Positions 33,158-40,326 of a stretch of 48,846 nucleotides of DNA are shown here, one piece after another. The notes beneath the pieces are model-generated. The model made no database searches. It was given only the letters and a program-made list of their open reading frames with translations, and was not told the DNA's origin. How positions within the stretch are numbered: position 1 is the first letter of the stretch; every line of letters begins with the position of its first letter. Source of the stretch: Bacteroidota bacterium (GTDB lineage Bacteria; Bacteroidota; Bacteroidia; Bacteroidales; JAAUTT01); the NCBI GenBank assembly GCA_023429135.1, contig JAEYWD010000085.1:1-48846 (forward strand), given 5' to 3'. Both the position numbers and the translations under genes were made by a program.

Positions 33158-33796
33158 TTATTTTTCAACTTCAAAGCAAATAGCATTTTCAAATCTTCCT
33201 TTTACTTCCGTAAGCTTAAACATTTCATCTTTACTTTCATTATAATTACTTAACTGAATTCGCTGGAATCCAGCTTTCCTAAGTTCAGATTCTAAAGATA
33301 ACCTGTCCCACATAAAAAGATGTTGTGAATTTCCAAAATAGAAGGTTAATAGAGCCTTGAGTCCCCTATATCTTTTTACTGATCCGAGCATTGTTTCAGA
33401 AAGAAAACTTATACTTGCTTCAGAATTATTATTTGACAATTCGGATAAATAATGCTTTGCCGCCTTTTCTAAATCAGGTAAAATACACCTAAAGATTCCT
33501 CCAGGTTTTAAGATTTCGTAGGTATTTTGAAGAGCTACTCTAAAGTCTGATAAGGAAAGGTGTTCTAAAACATGCGAGCAAAATACACCATCACAAGAAT
33601 TAGGCTCAATTCCAGGTAAGCCCTTAATTATATCTCCGTATAGTACATTGCTAGGAAAAATCACATTTAATTTTGAGGATATAATTTTGCCTATAATTGG
33701 AATTTTTTGAATTCTAAGAGTAGGTGATGCATCAAAATTTAACCATTCCTTTGGGGCTTGAAGTCCGCACCCATATTGAACATATTTTTTACTCAC
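33158..33796 (-). CDS. SAM-dependent methyltransferase (class I), first gene of the block
   Basis: A 212-aa class I methyltransferase. The usual SAM motif I is altered (YVQYGCGLQAPKEWLNFDAS), as in the branch associated with glycan synthesis. Motif II-III follows as CDGVFCSHVLEHLSLSDF with the conserved HVLEH, then EILKPGGIFRCILPDLE. The acceptor may be a sugar hydroxyl or carboxyl of the repeat unit. It is the promoter-proximal gene of the 21-gene minus-strand block; the nearest upstream gene is on the other strand. No clear TAnnTTTG was found before it. A TTTG at 33831-33834 (minus strand) could be a -33 element. The next cupin gene follows after 27 bp. Confidence 0.85.
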   Translation of the reverse strand: MSKKYVQYGCGLQAPKEWLNFDASPTLRIQKIPIIGKIISSKLNVIFPSNVLYGDIIKGLPGIEPNSCDGVFCSHVLEHLSLSDFRVALQNTYEILKPGGIFRCILPDLEKAAKHYLSELSNNNSEASISFLSETMLGSVKRYRGLKALLTFYFGNSQHLFMWDRLSLESELRKAGFQRIQLSNYNESKDEMFKLTEVKGRFENAICFEVEK

Positions 33797-33967
33797 AGCA
33801 CTTTGGGTTAATAATTGTTAAAGCTACTTGGGTCAAAGCAATCTATACGTAACTTAAAAAACTGGGTTGTGAAATTAATGTAAAAAGTAGGAAGTAACAA
33901 GGGAAAAAATGCGATCATGCCCGTAATCATATCTCTGTCTTTTTTGCTCATAGTTGAATTTTACGGT

Positions 33968-34370
33968 AGCATAGGCCATTCTCCACCCAACATATGCCGG
34001 TTTTAACGTGGAATAAAATATTCATTTAAACGTACAACATTTTTATATTCACACTAATCATTTTCATTTCAGCATGCTTCACTTCTATTACCACAAAGAT
34101 CATTTTCTGATTAACATACCCCGGTTCATATCCAACATACGCCGTTTTTATCGCATCATAGATCAATTTCGCTTCAACATACTACAATTTTAACGTAACA
34201 TAAATCATTTCCGGTATAACATAGGCTAATTTAGATTTAACATACGCCGGTTTCATTTCAACATAAACTAATTCACCTTCAACATATTTCAATTTCAGCG
34301 TAACATAAACCATTTCCGGTATCACATAGGCCAATTTCGATTCAACATACGCTGGTTTCATCTCAACAGA
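33968..34370 (-). repeat. 21-bp tandem repeat array with 105-bp second-order period
   Basis: AACATA or a close variant recurs every 21 bp at 17 successive positions (34029, 34050, 34071 and so on to 34365) without a break in phase. Two more units (33968, 33989) are shifted by 2 bp. Units five apart are more alike than neighbours (for example 34344/34239, 34323/34218, 34302/34197), so 105-bp blocks were duplicated. Units degrade gradually to the left. There are no spacers, so it is not a CRISPR array. The rest of 33797-34687 shows no other gene. Confidence 0.9.
34182..34361 (-). pseudogene. Heptapeptide-repeat reading frame, probably a gene remnant
   Basis: The minus strand of the 21-bp array encodes a 59-codon frame. 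Each 21-bp unit gives one heptapeptide of the form x-[KE]-x-x-Y-V-x (MKPAYVE, SKLAYVI, PEMVYVT and similar). It ends at a TAG (34182-34184). The same frame then continues open for about 50 further codons with the same 7-residue rhythm (AKLIYDA, IKTAYVG) until a TAA near 34028, and resumes in another frame after a 2-bp shift (LKPAYVG near 33990). Unit sequences vary yet avoid stops over the first eight repeats, which suggests past coding. Alternating polar and hydrophobic residues with a fixed Tyr-Val suggest beta strands. It matches no family I know. Confidence 0.4.
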
Positions 34371-34668
34371 GGCCGCTTTTAAGAATGCAAACCTTTTTTT
34401 AACAGCCAGGTGTTAGTACTACCGTCGTTAAATTATCGGATCACCGGAGGAGTTGAACGTGTCCCGGAGTGCGACAATCAAAATTAAAAATCGCTGTTCA
34501 ATGGTTATTATGAGTTCTTTAGTCGACTGTAACTTTTCAAAACTTCTGGCGTAAACAACCGTGTAGTCCTTTAACCAGGGGTCGGATAGTTGGGAAAAGA
34601 AACGAACAGAAGCGTATTTACAAGGTTTGATAAGTTAAAGGTTGATAAACGGGTAAATTTTATATTCT

Positions 34669-34676
34669 TACTTTTT
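34669..34676 (+). promoter_or_regulatory. Weak -7 box before the 233-aa gene
   Basis: TACTTTTT partly matches TAnnTTTG, ending 11 nt before the ATG at 34688. GGTTGATAA about 30 bp upstream could serve as the -33 region. This is a weak call. Confidence 0.25.
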
Positions 34677-34687
34677 ATATCAACATT

Positions 34688-35389
34688 ATGAACAACAAAC
34701 AGGAAGCACAATTACGCATGTTCAGGGAAGTAGACCTTATTCTGAATAAGTACAAAACCGATGTCGATACCATTGCTGCAATGGCTCGCGAAGCTGCAAA
34801 TTTTAATGGTTATTTGTCTAAAATCGATGCCGAGCATCCGCGTCAGGCAGTGGATGGCAAAGGTGTAACCAGATCGAAGAACCAGATGAAACGACTTCTT
34901 ATATCGCGTATATCATTGTTTTCGGGTGCTTTATCGTCGTACGGCAAACATCAGAAAAATGCTGATTTGGTTCAGCGGATGGATGTAAGTAAATACAATC
35001 TGGATCGCGCAAGTATAGCCAATCTTATTAAATTTCTCAACGAAACCGTAAGCGAATTCAAGATATATAGCAGCTCCATGGCCGACTACGGGATTACTCC
35101 CGAAATGGTAACCTCTATCGAAGCAGAAGTGGCTTCATTCAAAACTATGTCAACCATGCCACGCAACGTACGGGTGGAAAAATCGACAGCCACAAGCAAC
35201 CTGGCAGAGTTTTTCGATGGCTGCAACAGTACACTGAAGGATCATCTCGATAAATTCATACCTCAGTTCGAAGATAAAAATCCGGCATTTTATAAGGATT
35301 ACAACAACGCCCGCATTATAGAGGATCGTGGGAGCCGCTCCAAAAGCAAAACCACAGCTAAGGCATCAGAAAAAAGCGTTACCCTGTAA
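34688..35389 (+). CDS. Helical protein of unknown function (Bacteroidota family)
   Basis: A 233-aa protein with no signal peptide, predicted by eye to be almost all alpha-helical. Helices fall around residues 1-45, 60-95, 105-130 and 170-195. It starts MNNKQEAQLRMFREVDLILN, has KNQMKRLLISRISLFSGALSSYG in the middle, then MPRNVRVEKSTATSNLAEFF, and ends with a basic, Ser-rich tail. It resembles a widespread, uncharacterised group of Bacteroidota proteins of this size, from memory and without a search. It is a single-gene unit: a weak promoter box in front, a strong terminator 24 bp behind. It faces away from the 21-bp array and lies between that array and a MITE. Its composition is closer to the G+C-richer flanks than to the polysaccharide block. 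Confidence 0.75.
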   Translation: MNNKQEAQLRMFREVDLILNKYKTDVDTIAAMAREAANFNGYLSKIDAEHPRQAVDGKGVTRSKNQMKRLLISRISLFSGALSSYGKHQKNADLVQRMDVSKYNLDRASIANLIKFLNETVSEFKIYSSSMADYGITPEMVTSIEAEVASFKTMSTMPRNVRVEKSTATSNLAEFFDGCNSTLKDHLDKFIPQFEDKNPAFYKDYNNARIIEDRGSRSKSKTTAKASEKSVTL

Positions 35390-35412
35390 AATTCTTATGC
35401 TATCATGCTATC

Positions 35413-35448
35413 AAAAGCCTTTCGTTAAAATTAACGGGAGGCTTTTTT
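35413..35448 (+). terminator. Rho-independent terminator after the 233-aa gene
   Basis: AAAAGCCT (35413-35420) pairs with AGGCTTTT (35439-35446), and inside it CGTTAA pairs with TTAACG. A T-run follows (35443-35448). It lies 24 bp after the stop codon. Confidence 0.85.
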
Positions 35449-35834
35449 GATTTTCGAATTGTTTGGGTTCCGCTACGCTTGTATCCTGCGGCTTCGTACC
35501 GGAATGTGTATCAGGTATCTCCTCATCCCTTATCTCCCGCTGTGTTTTAATACAAAAACCCAAACAACCATAACGGGATTTTATTGCCGGAGCCATATTC
35601 CAGGTCGTCAGCAGCTACAAAACTATCTGAAACTTGTGAAACCTGTTTCTTGCTCTTGGTTTTTCCGCCTATTTCAAACGTGTATTGCGTTCCAATGTAT
35701 CCTGTGCATCAGGTACCGGCTGAATGATCCCGGGATATTACTAATTTTGCGGTTTGAATTTTCTATAAAGTATTCCACTATTTACAATGAATCATGCAAA
35801 TTACAAAATGCTTATTAGAATAAACAATTTATAG
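35449..35834. other. Stretch without recognised genes
   Basis: A plus-strand frame of 123 codons (35447-35818) exists, but its composition is unlike a protein: rich in Cys, Phe, Arg and Leu, no ribosome-binding or promoter signal, starting within the terminator. I see no RNA gene or repeat in this stretch. Confidence 0.5.
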
Positions 35835-36192
35835 ATAAAATTGCCAGGGCAAACGCATTTAACTTTTTAAACTTGGATTTTTCCTACTTTCTTAATAATA
35901 CAAAGAAACAAGTTTCTCGATTTTCAATCACCTGAGTTGGAGTGTGGCGAAGCCGTAAACCAAAATTCCTTGCTGGCCGCAGCCCGTTCAAGGGAATTGC
36001 GGAGCAATCGACGAAGTCAACTCGACGAAGGAGACGGACCGCGTTGCTGCGGTCAAGGATTCTTTTCCTACTTTCTTTTCCCAAAGAAAGTAGGAAAAAA
36101 GGCTGTTTAAAAATTGCTTTTCCCTAAGTTGTTTATTAAGAGTCAAAAGTCATACCCATTTTTTTTAAATGCGTTTGCCCTGATAAAATTGC
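35835..36192. mobile_element. MITE-like non-autonomous element with target duplication
   Basis: Perfect 18-bp terminal inverted repeats CAGGGCAAACGCATTTAA (35845-35862) and its complement (36165-36182) bound a 338-bp element. The 10-bp sequence ATAAAATTGC lies directly outside on both sides (35835-35844 and 36183-36192), which is the target-site duplication. No transposase is inside. The interior has a G+C-rich core (35940-36055) and a 16-bp perfect hairpin TTTTCCTACTTTCTTT (36063-36078) with its complement at 36083-36098. A partial copy of that arm lies at 35880-35893. A 10-bp duplication fits IS4-superfamily groups such as IS231-like; this attribution is inference. Confidence 0.9.
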
Positions 36193-36362
36193 TTAGTTAA
36201 TTAAGCAATTTGCATATCAGCTTAAGTGTTAATGAGGACCGTCGACACACTCCACAATTTCGTTTTCACCACCTTCAATTATATGTCTTAATTCGTCACC
36301 TTGCATTGTTATGAATGTTTCAAGAGGGCACCGCTAATGCGGCTAAACCTCCTCCCAGGTAA

Positions 36363-36515
36363 GAGCCTGTTAAAAAAGATCGATAGAACTCCGACTGCGC
36401 CTGCCTGGCAGCCAGACAGGCGCAGTCGGACAATTGATAATCTGTCATTTACAAGTCATATTTCGACTCCGCTCAATATGACTGGTAAATGACTTTTCAC
36501 TCAGTCTTTTCAAAA
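36363..36515. repeat. Composite hairpin element C
   Basis: A 14-bp perfect stem, TCCGACTGCGCCTG (36390-36403) against CAGGCGCAGTCGGA (36417-36430), is followed by a second stem, CATTTACAAGTCATATT against AATATGACTGGTAAATG (about 36447-36492). The left end GAGCCTGTTAAAAAAG resembles the ends of elements A and B; the right end is degraded. The stop codon of the 70-aa gene (36497) lies in it. The gap 36193-36362 shows nothing further. Confidence 0.7.
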
Positions 36516-36709
36516 CCTTTCATGGCCATCGAACTTAATTCCTTAACATCAATATCGTTCCATTGTTGCTTCTGCCATTCCGTATAATCGAAAGGCTCCC
36601 TTATCATTAAGGAAATAAAACGTTCAGCTTCCACCTTACCTATGGTCTTGCTGAGTATGCTCATCGCTTTTAATCTAAGCTCAGTATCTGTCATCTTTTT
36701 TCCTCCCAA
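36497..36709 (-). CDS. Small protein, possible antitoxin partner of a PIN toxin
   Basis: A 70-aa (or 65-aa, starting at 36694 with MTDTELRLKAM) acidic helical protein. The core GKVEAERFISLMIREPFDYTEWQKQQW resembles short Bacteroidota proteins that I recall next to PIN-domain toxins; I have not been able to check this. It has no signal peptide, membrane segment or obvious DNA-binding motif. The first codons overlap the end of a reading frame that ends like a PIN protein (NFEVIKVINPIQFLDFW), so toxin and partner were probably once a coupled pair in the order toxin-antitoxin. The last codons (GFEKTE) and the stop are supplied by repeat element C. The original C-terminus may therefore be altered. 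Confidence 0.5.
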   Translation of the reverse strand: MGGKKMTDTELRLKAMSILSKTIGKVEAERFISLMIREPFDYTEWQKQQWNDIDVKELSSMAMKGFEKTE

Positions 36710-36900
36710 AAATCTAGAAATTGAATAGGATTGATCACTTTAATTACCTCAAAATTAGTTAATCCGGAGGCCGGTAATTTGCGACGTAGCGGGATGATAC
36801 GCCGGGCTGTGGAAAACATTTTCATCTGTACCTTTGGCTTGAACCAAAGATACCCAACTAAGGCATAGCCGATCTCACGACTGTGGGGAGTAAAGTTCAA
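36691..36900 (-). pseudogene. Remnant of a PIN-type toxin gene (C-terminus only)
   Basis: Only the last ~25 codons look like protein: TNFEVIKVINPIQFLDFWEEKR, which fits the C-terminal strand and helix of TIGR00305-like PIN proteins. Upstream, the frame stays open but passes into a repeat-like sequence (GCGACGTAGCGGGATGATAC, plus strand 36781-36800) that has a relative at 37788-37812. It also crosses the hairpin CTTTGG/CCAAAG. The catalytic part of the toxin is missing. The remnant overlaps the small gene downstream by 19 nt. Confidence 0.4.
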
Positions 36901-37186
36901 GAGGTTGTGTGAAAAGGTCGGGAAGACTTCGACTTCGCTCAGTCTGACGTTTGATTATCAGTCGTTTGTCATATTGAGCGTCATGCTAAGGCATAATTTT
37001 AAGTAAAAATGCAATAAGTAATGATATTTAATTTATGAGATGTCAGGAACATTAATAACTACCAAGTTTTAAGACAATAGCCTGGTGGCTTCTGCCGCAC
37101 CTGCATGCTTCGACTCCTCATGCTTCGACTCCGCTCAGCATGACACTTCGTGTTTAAATTGTATTTAAAACTTTTTGCACAACCTC
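36901..37186. repeat. Composite palindromic element B
   Basis: The ends GAGGTTGTGTGAAAAG (36901-36916) and CTTTTTGCACAACCTC (37171-37186) are inverted copies (14 of 16) and resemble those of element A (GAGGCTGTGTAAAAAG). Next to the left end, AAGACTTCGACTTCGCTCAG through TCATATTGAGCGTCATGC is the reverse complement of the interior of element A. A tandem TGCTTCGACTCC unit (37107-37141) is near the right end. No gene lies in 36901-37433. Confidence 0.75.
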
Positions 37187-37302
37187 GCGGAGTGAGATAC
37201 TTCGGTTGAGGCTTACACCCGACTCTATAAAATAGATAACTTGTTTATATATAAGTAACCCCGATTCACCCTTCGACTCCGCTCAGGGTGACAACCCCTG
37301 CT

Positions 37303-37325
37303 AATCGTAGCGTCCCGCTACGATT
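37303..37325. repeat. Perfect 10-bp hairpin of the GTAGC/GCTAC family
   Basis: AATCGTAGCG and CGCTACGATT are separated by TCC. Related loops (TAGCGTTTGCTACGAT at 41959-41974 and GTAGCATTTGCTAC at 41985-41998) occur in the Wza upstream region. Confidence 0.7.
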
Positions 37326-37433
37326 GATTTCTCTGGCTTCCAGCCGATATTTCTTAAACTGATATTCAAAATCCTAAACTCATAAACCATCCTTCCCTCC
37401 GGATTCTTTCATTGCCGATGAGCTTAACTCCTG

Positions 37434-37790
37434 TTATGGTAAATCAAAAAATGCTAAATCCTCAATAAAAAGAAAGTCCTTCTTATTATATGTAAGTAAC
37501 GGGAAACCTGTGTATAGAGAGGTTGCTGCTATTAAGCAGTCAGGAACAGAAATAGTCCTTTGTCCTGATGTGTAAAGATACATTAGCTCAGTTGCTTTAT
37601 CAGAGATCCCAGGATTTAAAGGTATACTATATAAAGAATCGAAAATTTTTGAAACGATTTCCTTTTCAATTTCTGTTTTGGCTCCTGTCAAAAGTTCCAA
37701 TAAGGTAATCACAGAAAATGCAGTTCTTTCTGAAATTGAATTTAGATCTGCAATAGCTTTTCTATCCTTCGAAAAGCCTTGGTAAATTAC
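37434..37790 (-). pseudogene. Truncated VapC-like PIN-domain toxin gene
   Basis: The readable part covers most of a PIN domain: AFSVITLLELLTGAKTE with the central glutamate, SVPDCLIAATSLYTGFPLLT with the third acidic residue, and the final NKKDF aspartate. Translation upstream of the GTG at 37712 continues in the same frame (VVIYQGFSKDRKAIADLN), matching the region after the first strand. The start codon and the D-T-N motif that should begin the protein are missing. In their place, at about 37788, is a sequence related to the repeat at 36781-36800. The gene is therefore 5'-truncated and would lack the first active-site aspartate. No antitoxin gene is next to it. Confidence 0.65.
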
Positions 37791-37898
37791 GACGTATCGG
37801 GACGCTAAAGCGGGCGGAGGTTATCAAACCCTGATGAGCATGGTATTTGCTAACTTGCTTTATTTACTAAACCCAGAAATGCCTACAACCGCCGGTCT

Positions 37899-37935
37899 AA
37901 CTCGTAACTCGAAACCCGAAACCCGTAACCCGCAA
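37899..37935. repeat. 7-bp-period tract after wzc
   Basis: AACTCGT, AACTCGA, AACCCGA, AACCCGT and AACCCGC follow in perfect 7-bp phase from 37899 to 37933, ending just before the wzc stop codon. Confidence 0.85.
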
Positions 37936-37937
37936 CC

Positions 37938-40325
37938 CTAACCCAAAATTCTCTTCCACCACTTCCTTTTCTCTTCCCCATCTTCCTCGTAATATCCCTG
38001 CCCCTTGCGGTAGCCATACCCATAGGAATAGCCATACTTATAGGTATAATTTTTACCTGCCAGGAATGCATGGAATTTAATATCGTTGAGAACGATTCCC
38101 AGATGATTTATTTCGGCCTTCTCATTCAGTTCCTGCACAAGCTTCAGCACATCGGTTGATGAGTAATTGGCCCGAACTACAAACAGGTTGGCATGTGCAT
38201 ACCGCGAAAGCAGCATAGCGTCGGTTACAATGGCCAGAGGAGGGGTGTCGAGAATGATTATATCAAAATCATGGCTTGCCTGACGGATAAATTCTTCCAT
38301 TTTCGGCGTTTCAATCAGCTCCGCAGGATTGGGTGGGATGGGACCGGCCAGCGTTACAAACAGGTTTTTGATATTGGTAGCAGTAATGATATCCTTATAC
38401 TCAGCTTTCTCAATAAGATAATTGCTCAGTCCAACACGGTTTTCCATGTTAAAAACCTTATGGATTTTAGGTTTCCTTAAATCAAGACTCACCAATAAAG
38501 TTTTTCTTCCCGCCTGGGCAATAATAGCAGCCAGGTTGATGGATGTAAATGTTTTCCCTTCGCCGCTGATGGTGGAGGTAATGCTGATAACCTTATGATC
38601 TTTTTCGCGCAGAAAATACTGCAAATTCGTTCGCAGTCCCCGGAACGATTCGGCAATGGCACTCTGTGGGTTGGCTGCTACAGGAATTTCAGAGTCGCGG
38701 GTATTATGCCCAATAGTACCAACAAGCGGGGTTTGGGTCTGCTTTTTAATATCGTTGGGGTCGGTAATGATGGGGTTAAAAAACTCGATGATAAACATAA
38801 TCCCTATCGGGACCAACAGCCCAAGCATTAGGCCAATCATCCGGTTACGCGATGTTTTGGGCGATATCATGGGAGAATTTTCGTACCGGGCAATATCCAG
38901 AATTTTATTGTCGGCAACGGCCGAAGCACGAGCAATGGCTGCATCGGCACGCTTCTGTAACAAAAAGTTATAGATCTGATCGTTGAGCTTATAGTTTCTC
39001 TGTATATTCAAAAGCTTTCGCTCAGTGGATGGTAACTGCACCATATCGGCTTCTATAGCCTGCATACGATAAGCGAGTTCCTTCAGGTTATCGTTGGTAA
39101 TCTTAACAGCTTCCGAAAGATTTTCGCGCAAAGCATCGATAGACGATTGAATTTTTTCGTCGATAACCGTTATTGCAGGATTATTGGTGGTAGCTGTAAG
39201 CATCAGTGTTTTTCTTTCCTTATATAATTCAATAAGTTCACTGAGACTCAAAGCCAGCGGGCCTTCGGAAATACCAATAAAAGAGGGAGCTATTACGGTG
39301 CTGAAGTCGCTTTTAGAATCGAGATAGTTCTGAAGGTATTCATAATACCGTAGTTCCACCTCCATTCCTGCGCGGTTTTTTTCCAGGTCGGTCACCTTGG
39401 CAAATAAAAACTGACCTTCTTCCGATACTTCCATCATCTTGCTCCTGGTCTTAAAAGTCTGCATTTTCGATTCCGCCTGGTTAAGCGAGTCAACCACCAC
39501 GGCAAGTTGTTCGTCGATAAAATTAATGGTGTTAATGGCGGTTTGGTTCTTTTCTTCAAGACCGGTACGGATATATACTTCCATCAGTTTGTTAATGTAA
39601 TCGGCTTCCATCTGAGCCACAGCTCCTGTCGTACGGAGTGCAAGCACTGTACCCCGCTTGTCAATAGCTGCAACACTTAATTTGCCAGCATAAGCCGATG
39701 CCAGCCTGTTAATATCATTGATTACAAAAGCATAGTTATCTTCATTGGTAGTAACAAAAAACTGCGGATTAACAAGCTGAATGGTGAAATTATGCGATTT
39801 GTTTCTGAAATACTCCCCATATTTCAGGGTCTTTCTTACACCTGCTCCCCCGTTAATATAAACTTCGTAACTGTCTTTCGATTTCAGGGTGATATTAACC
39901 GGGACGCCAATATTGTTAACACCTGATGTATCGAGTATAACCCGGAACGGGTGGTTTTTATAAATAAGCGATTGCCTGATATTGCCCTTTTTATAGTAGA
40001 AAATATCAAAATCAAGTTCGGAGATTGTTTTGTAAGCCATACGATACGATCGCAGTATGGCAATTTCGTTTTCGATATTCCGGCGTGCATTATATCTGTC
40101 GAGAGCGTTTATAAGCAGTTCGGCAGTCGATTTACGCTCGTCGTTAATAATAAGGGTAGCACTTGCCGAGTACATAGGAGCCGTATACCGGTTTATCCAG
40201 GTGGTAATGGCTAGACCTGCAATTACCGATGCCAGGATCCAGTACCAGTTTTTTAAGATGCGCGAAAGAAGCTTACGGAAATCAAATGTCTGCTCAGAGG
40301 ACTCCGTATATACAGGTTCTGTCAT
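37938..40325 (-). CDS. wzc: Wzc-like polysaccharide co-polymerase / tyrosine autokinase
   Basis: A 795-aa fused chain-length regulator and BY-kinase. Two membrane segments (about 27-46 and 495-520) enclose a long periplasmic region with Wzz-type start, a coiled-coil zone (about 265-440) and the GNVR-like end QLPSTERKLLNIQRNYKL. The cytoplasmic kinase has Walker A STISGEGKTFTS, Walker A' LLVSLDLRKP, and Walker B FDIIILDTPP. The first Asp of the usual A' motif is Ser, seen in other Bacteroidota members as I recall. The C-terminus is a tyrosine cluster (YKYGYSYGYGYRKGQGYY) for autophosphorylation. With Wza it would span the envelope and set polymer length. It lies 1 bp downstream of wza, so the two form an operon. 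Confidence 0.93.
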   Translation of the reverse strand: MTEPVYTESSEQTFDFRKLLSRILKNWYWILASVIAGLAITTWINRYTAPMYSASATLIINDERKSTAELLINALDRYNARRNIENEIAILRSYRMAYKTISELDFDIFYYKKGNIRQSLIYKNHPFRVILDTSGVNNIGVPVNITLKSKDSYEVYINGGAGVRKTLKYGEYFRNKSHNFTIQLVNPQFFVTTNEDNYAFVINDINRLASAYAGKLSVAAIDKRGTVLALRTTGAVAQMEADYINKLMEVYIRTGLEEKNQTAINTINFIDEQLAVVVDSLNQAESKMQTFKTRSKMMEVSEEGQFLFAKVTDLEKNRAGMEVELRYYEYLQNYLDSKSDFSTVIAPSFIGISEGPLALSLSELIELYKERKTLMLTATTNNPAITVIDEKIQSSIDALRENLSEAVKITNDNLKELAYRMQAIEADMVQLPSTERKLLNIQRNYKLNDQIYNFLLQKRADAAIARASAVADNKILDIARYENSPMISPKTSRNRMIGLMLGLLVPIGIMFIIEFFNPIITDPNDIKKQTQTPLVGTIGHNTRDSEIPVAANPQSAIAESFRGLRTNLQYFLREKDHKVISITSTISGEGKTFTSINLAAIIAQAGRKTLLVSLDLRKPKIHKVFNMENRVGLSNYLIEKAEYKDIITATNIKNLFVTLAGPIPPNPAELIETPKMEEFIRQASHDFDIIILDTPPLAIVTDAMLLSRYAHANLFVVRANYSSTDVLKLVQELNEKAEINHLGIVLNDIKFHAFLAGKNYTYKYGYSYGYGYRKGQGYYEEDGEEKRKWWKRILG

Positions 40326-40326
40326 A

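Noticed and set aside
33968..34370. CRISPR-like array of short repeats
   Set aside because: The 21-bp units are directly adjacent with no unique spacers, they diverge gradually, and no cas genes are present.
35447..35818. Plus-strand 123-codon frame as a gene
   Set aside because: It begins within the terminator of the preceding gene, has an unlikely amino-acid composition, no promoter or start signal, and no recognisable family.
36063..36098. Strong hairpin as a transcription terminator
   Set aside because: It lies inside the MITE, no gene ends nearby, and the A-run after it on the plus strand gives no T-run.
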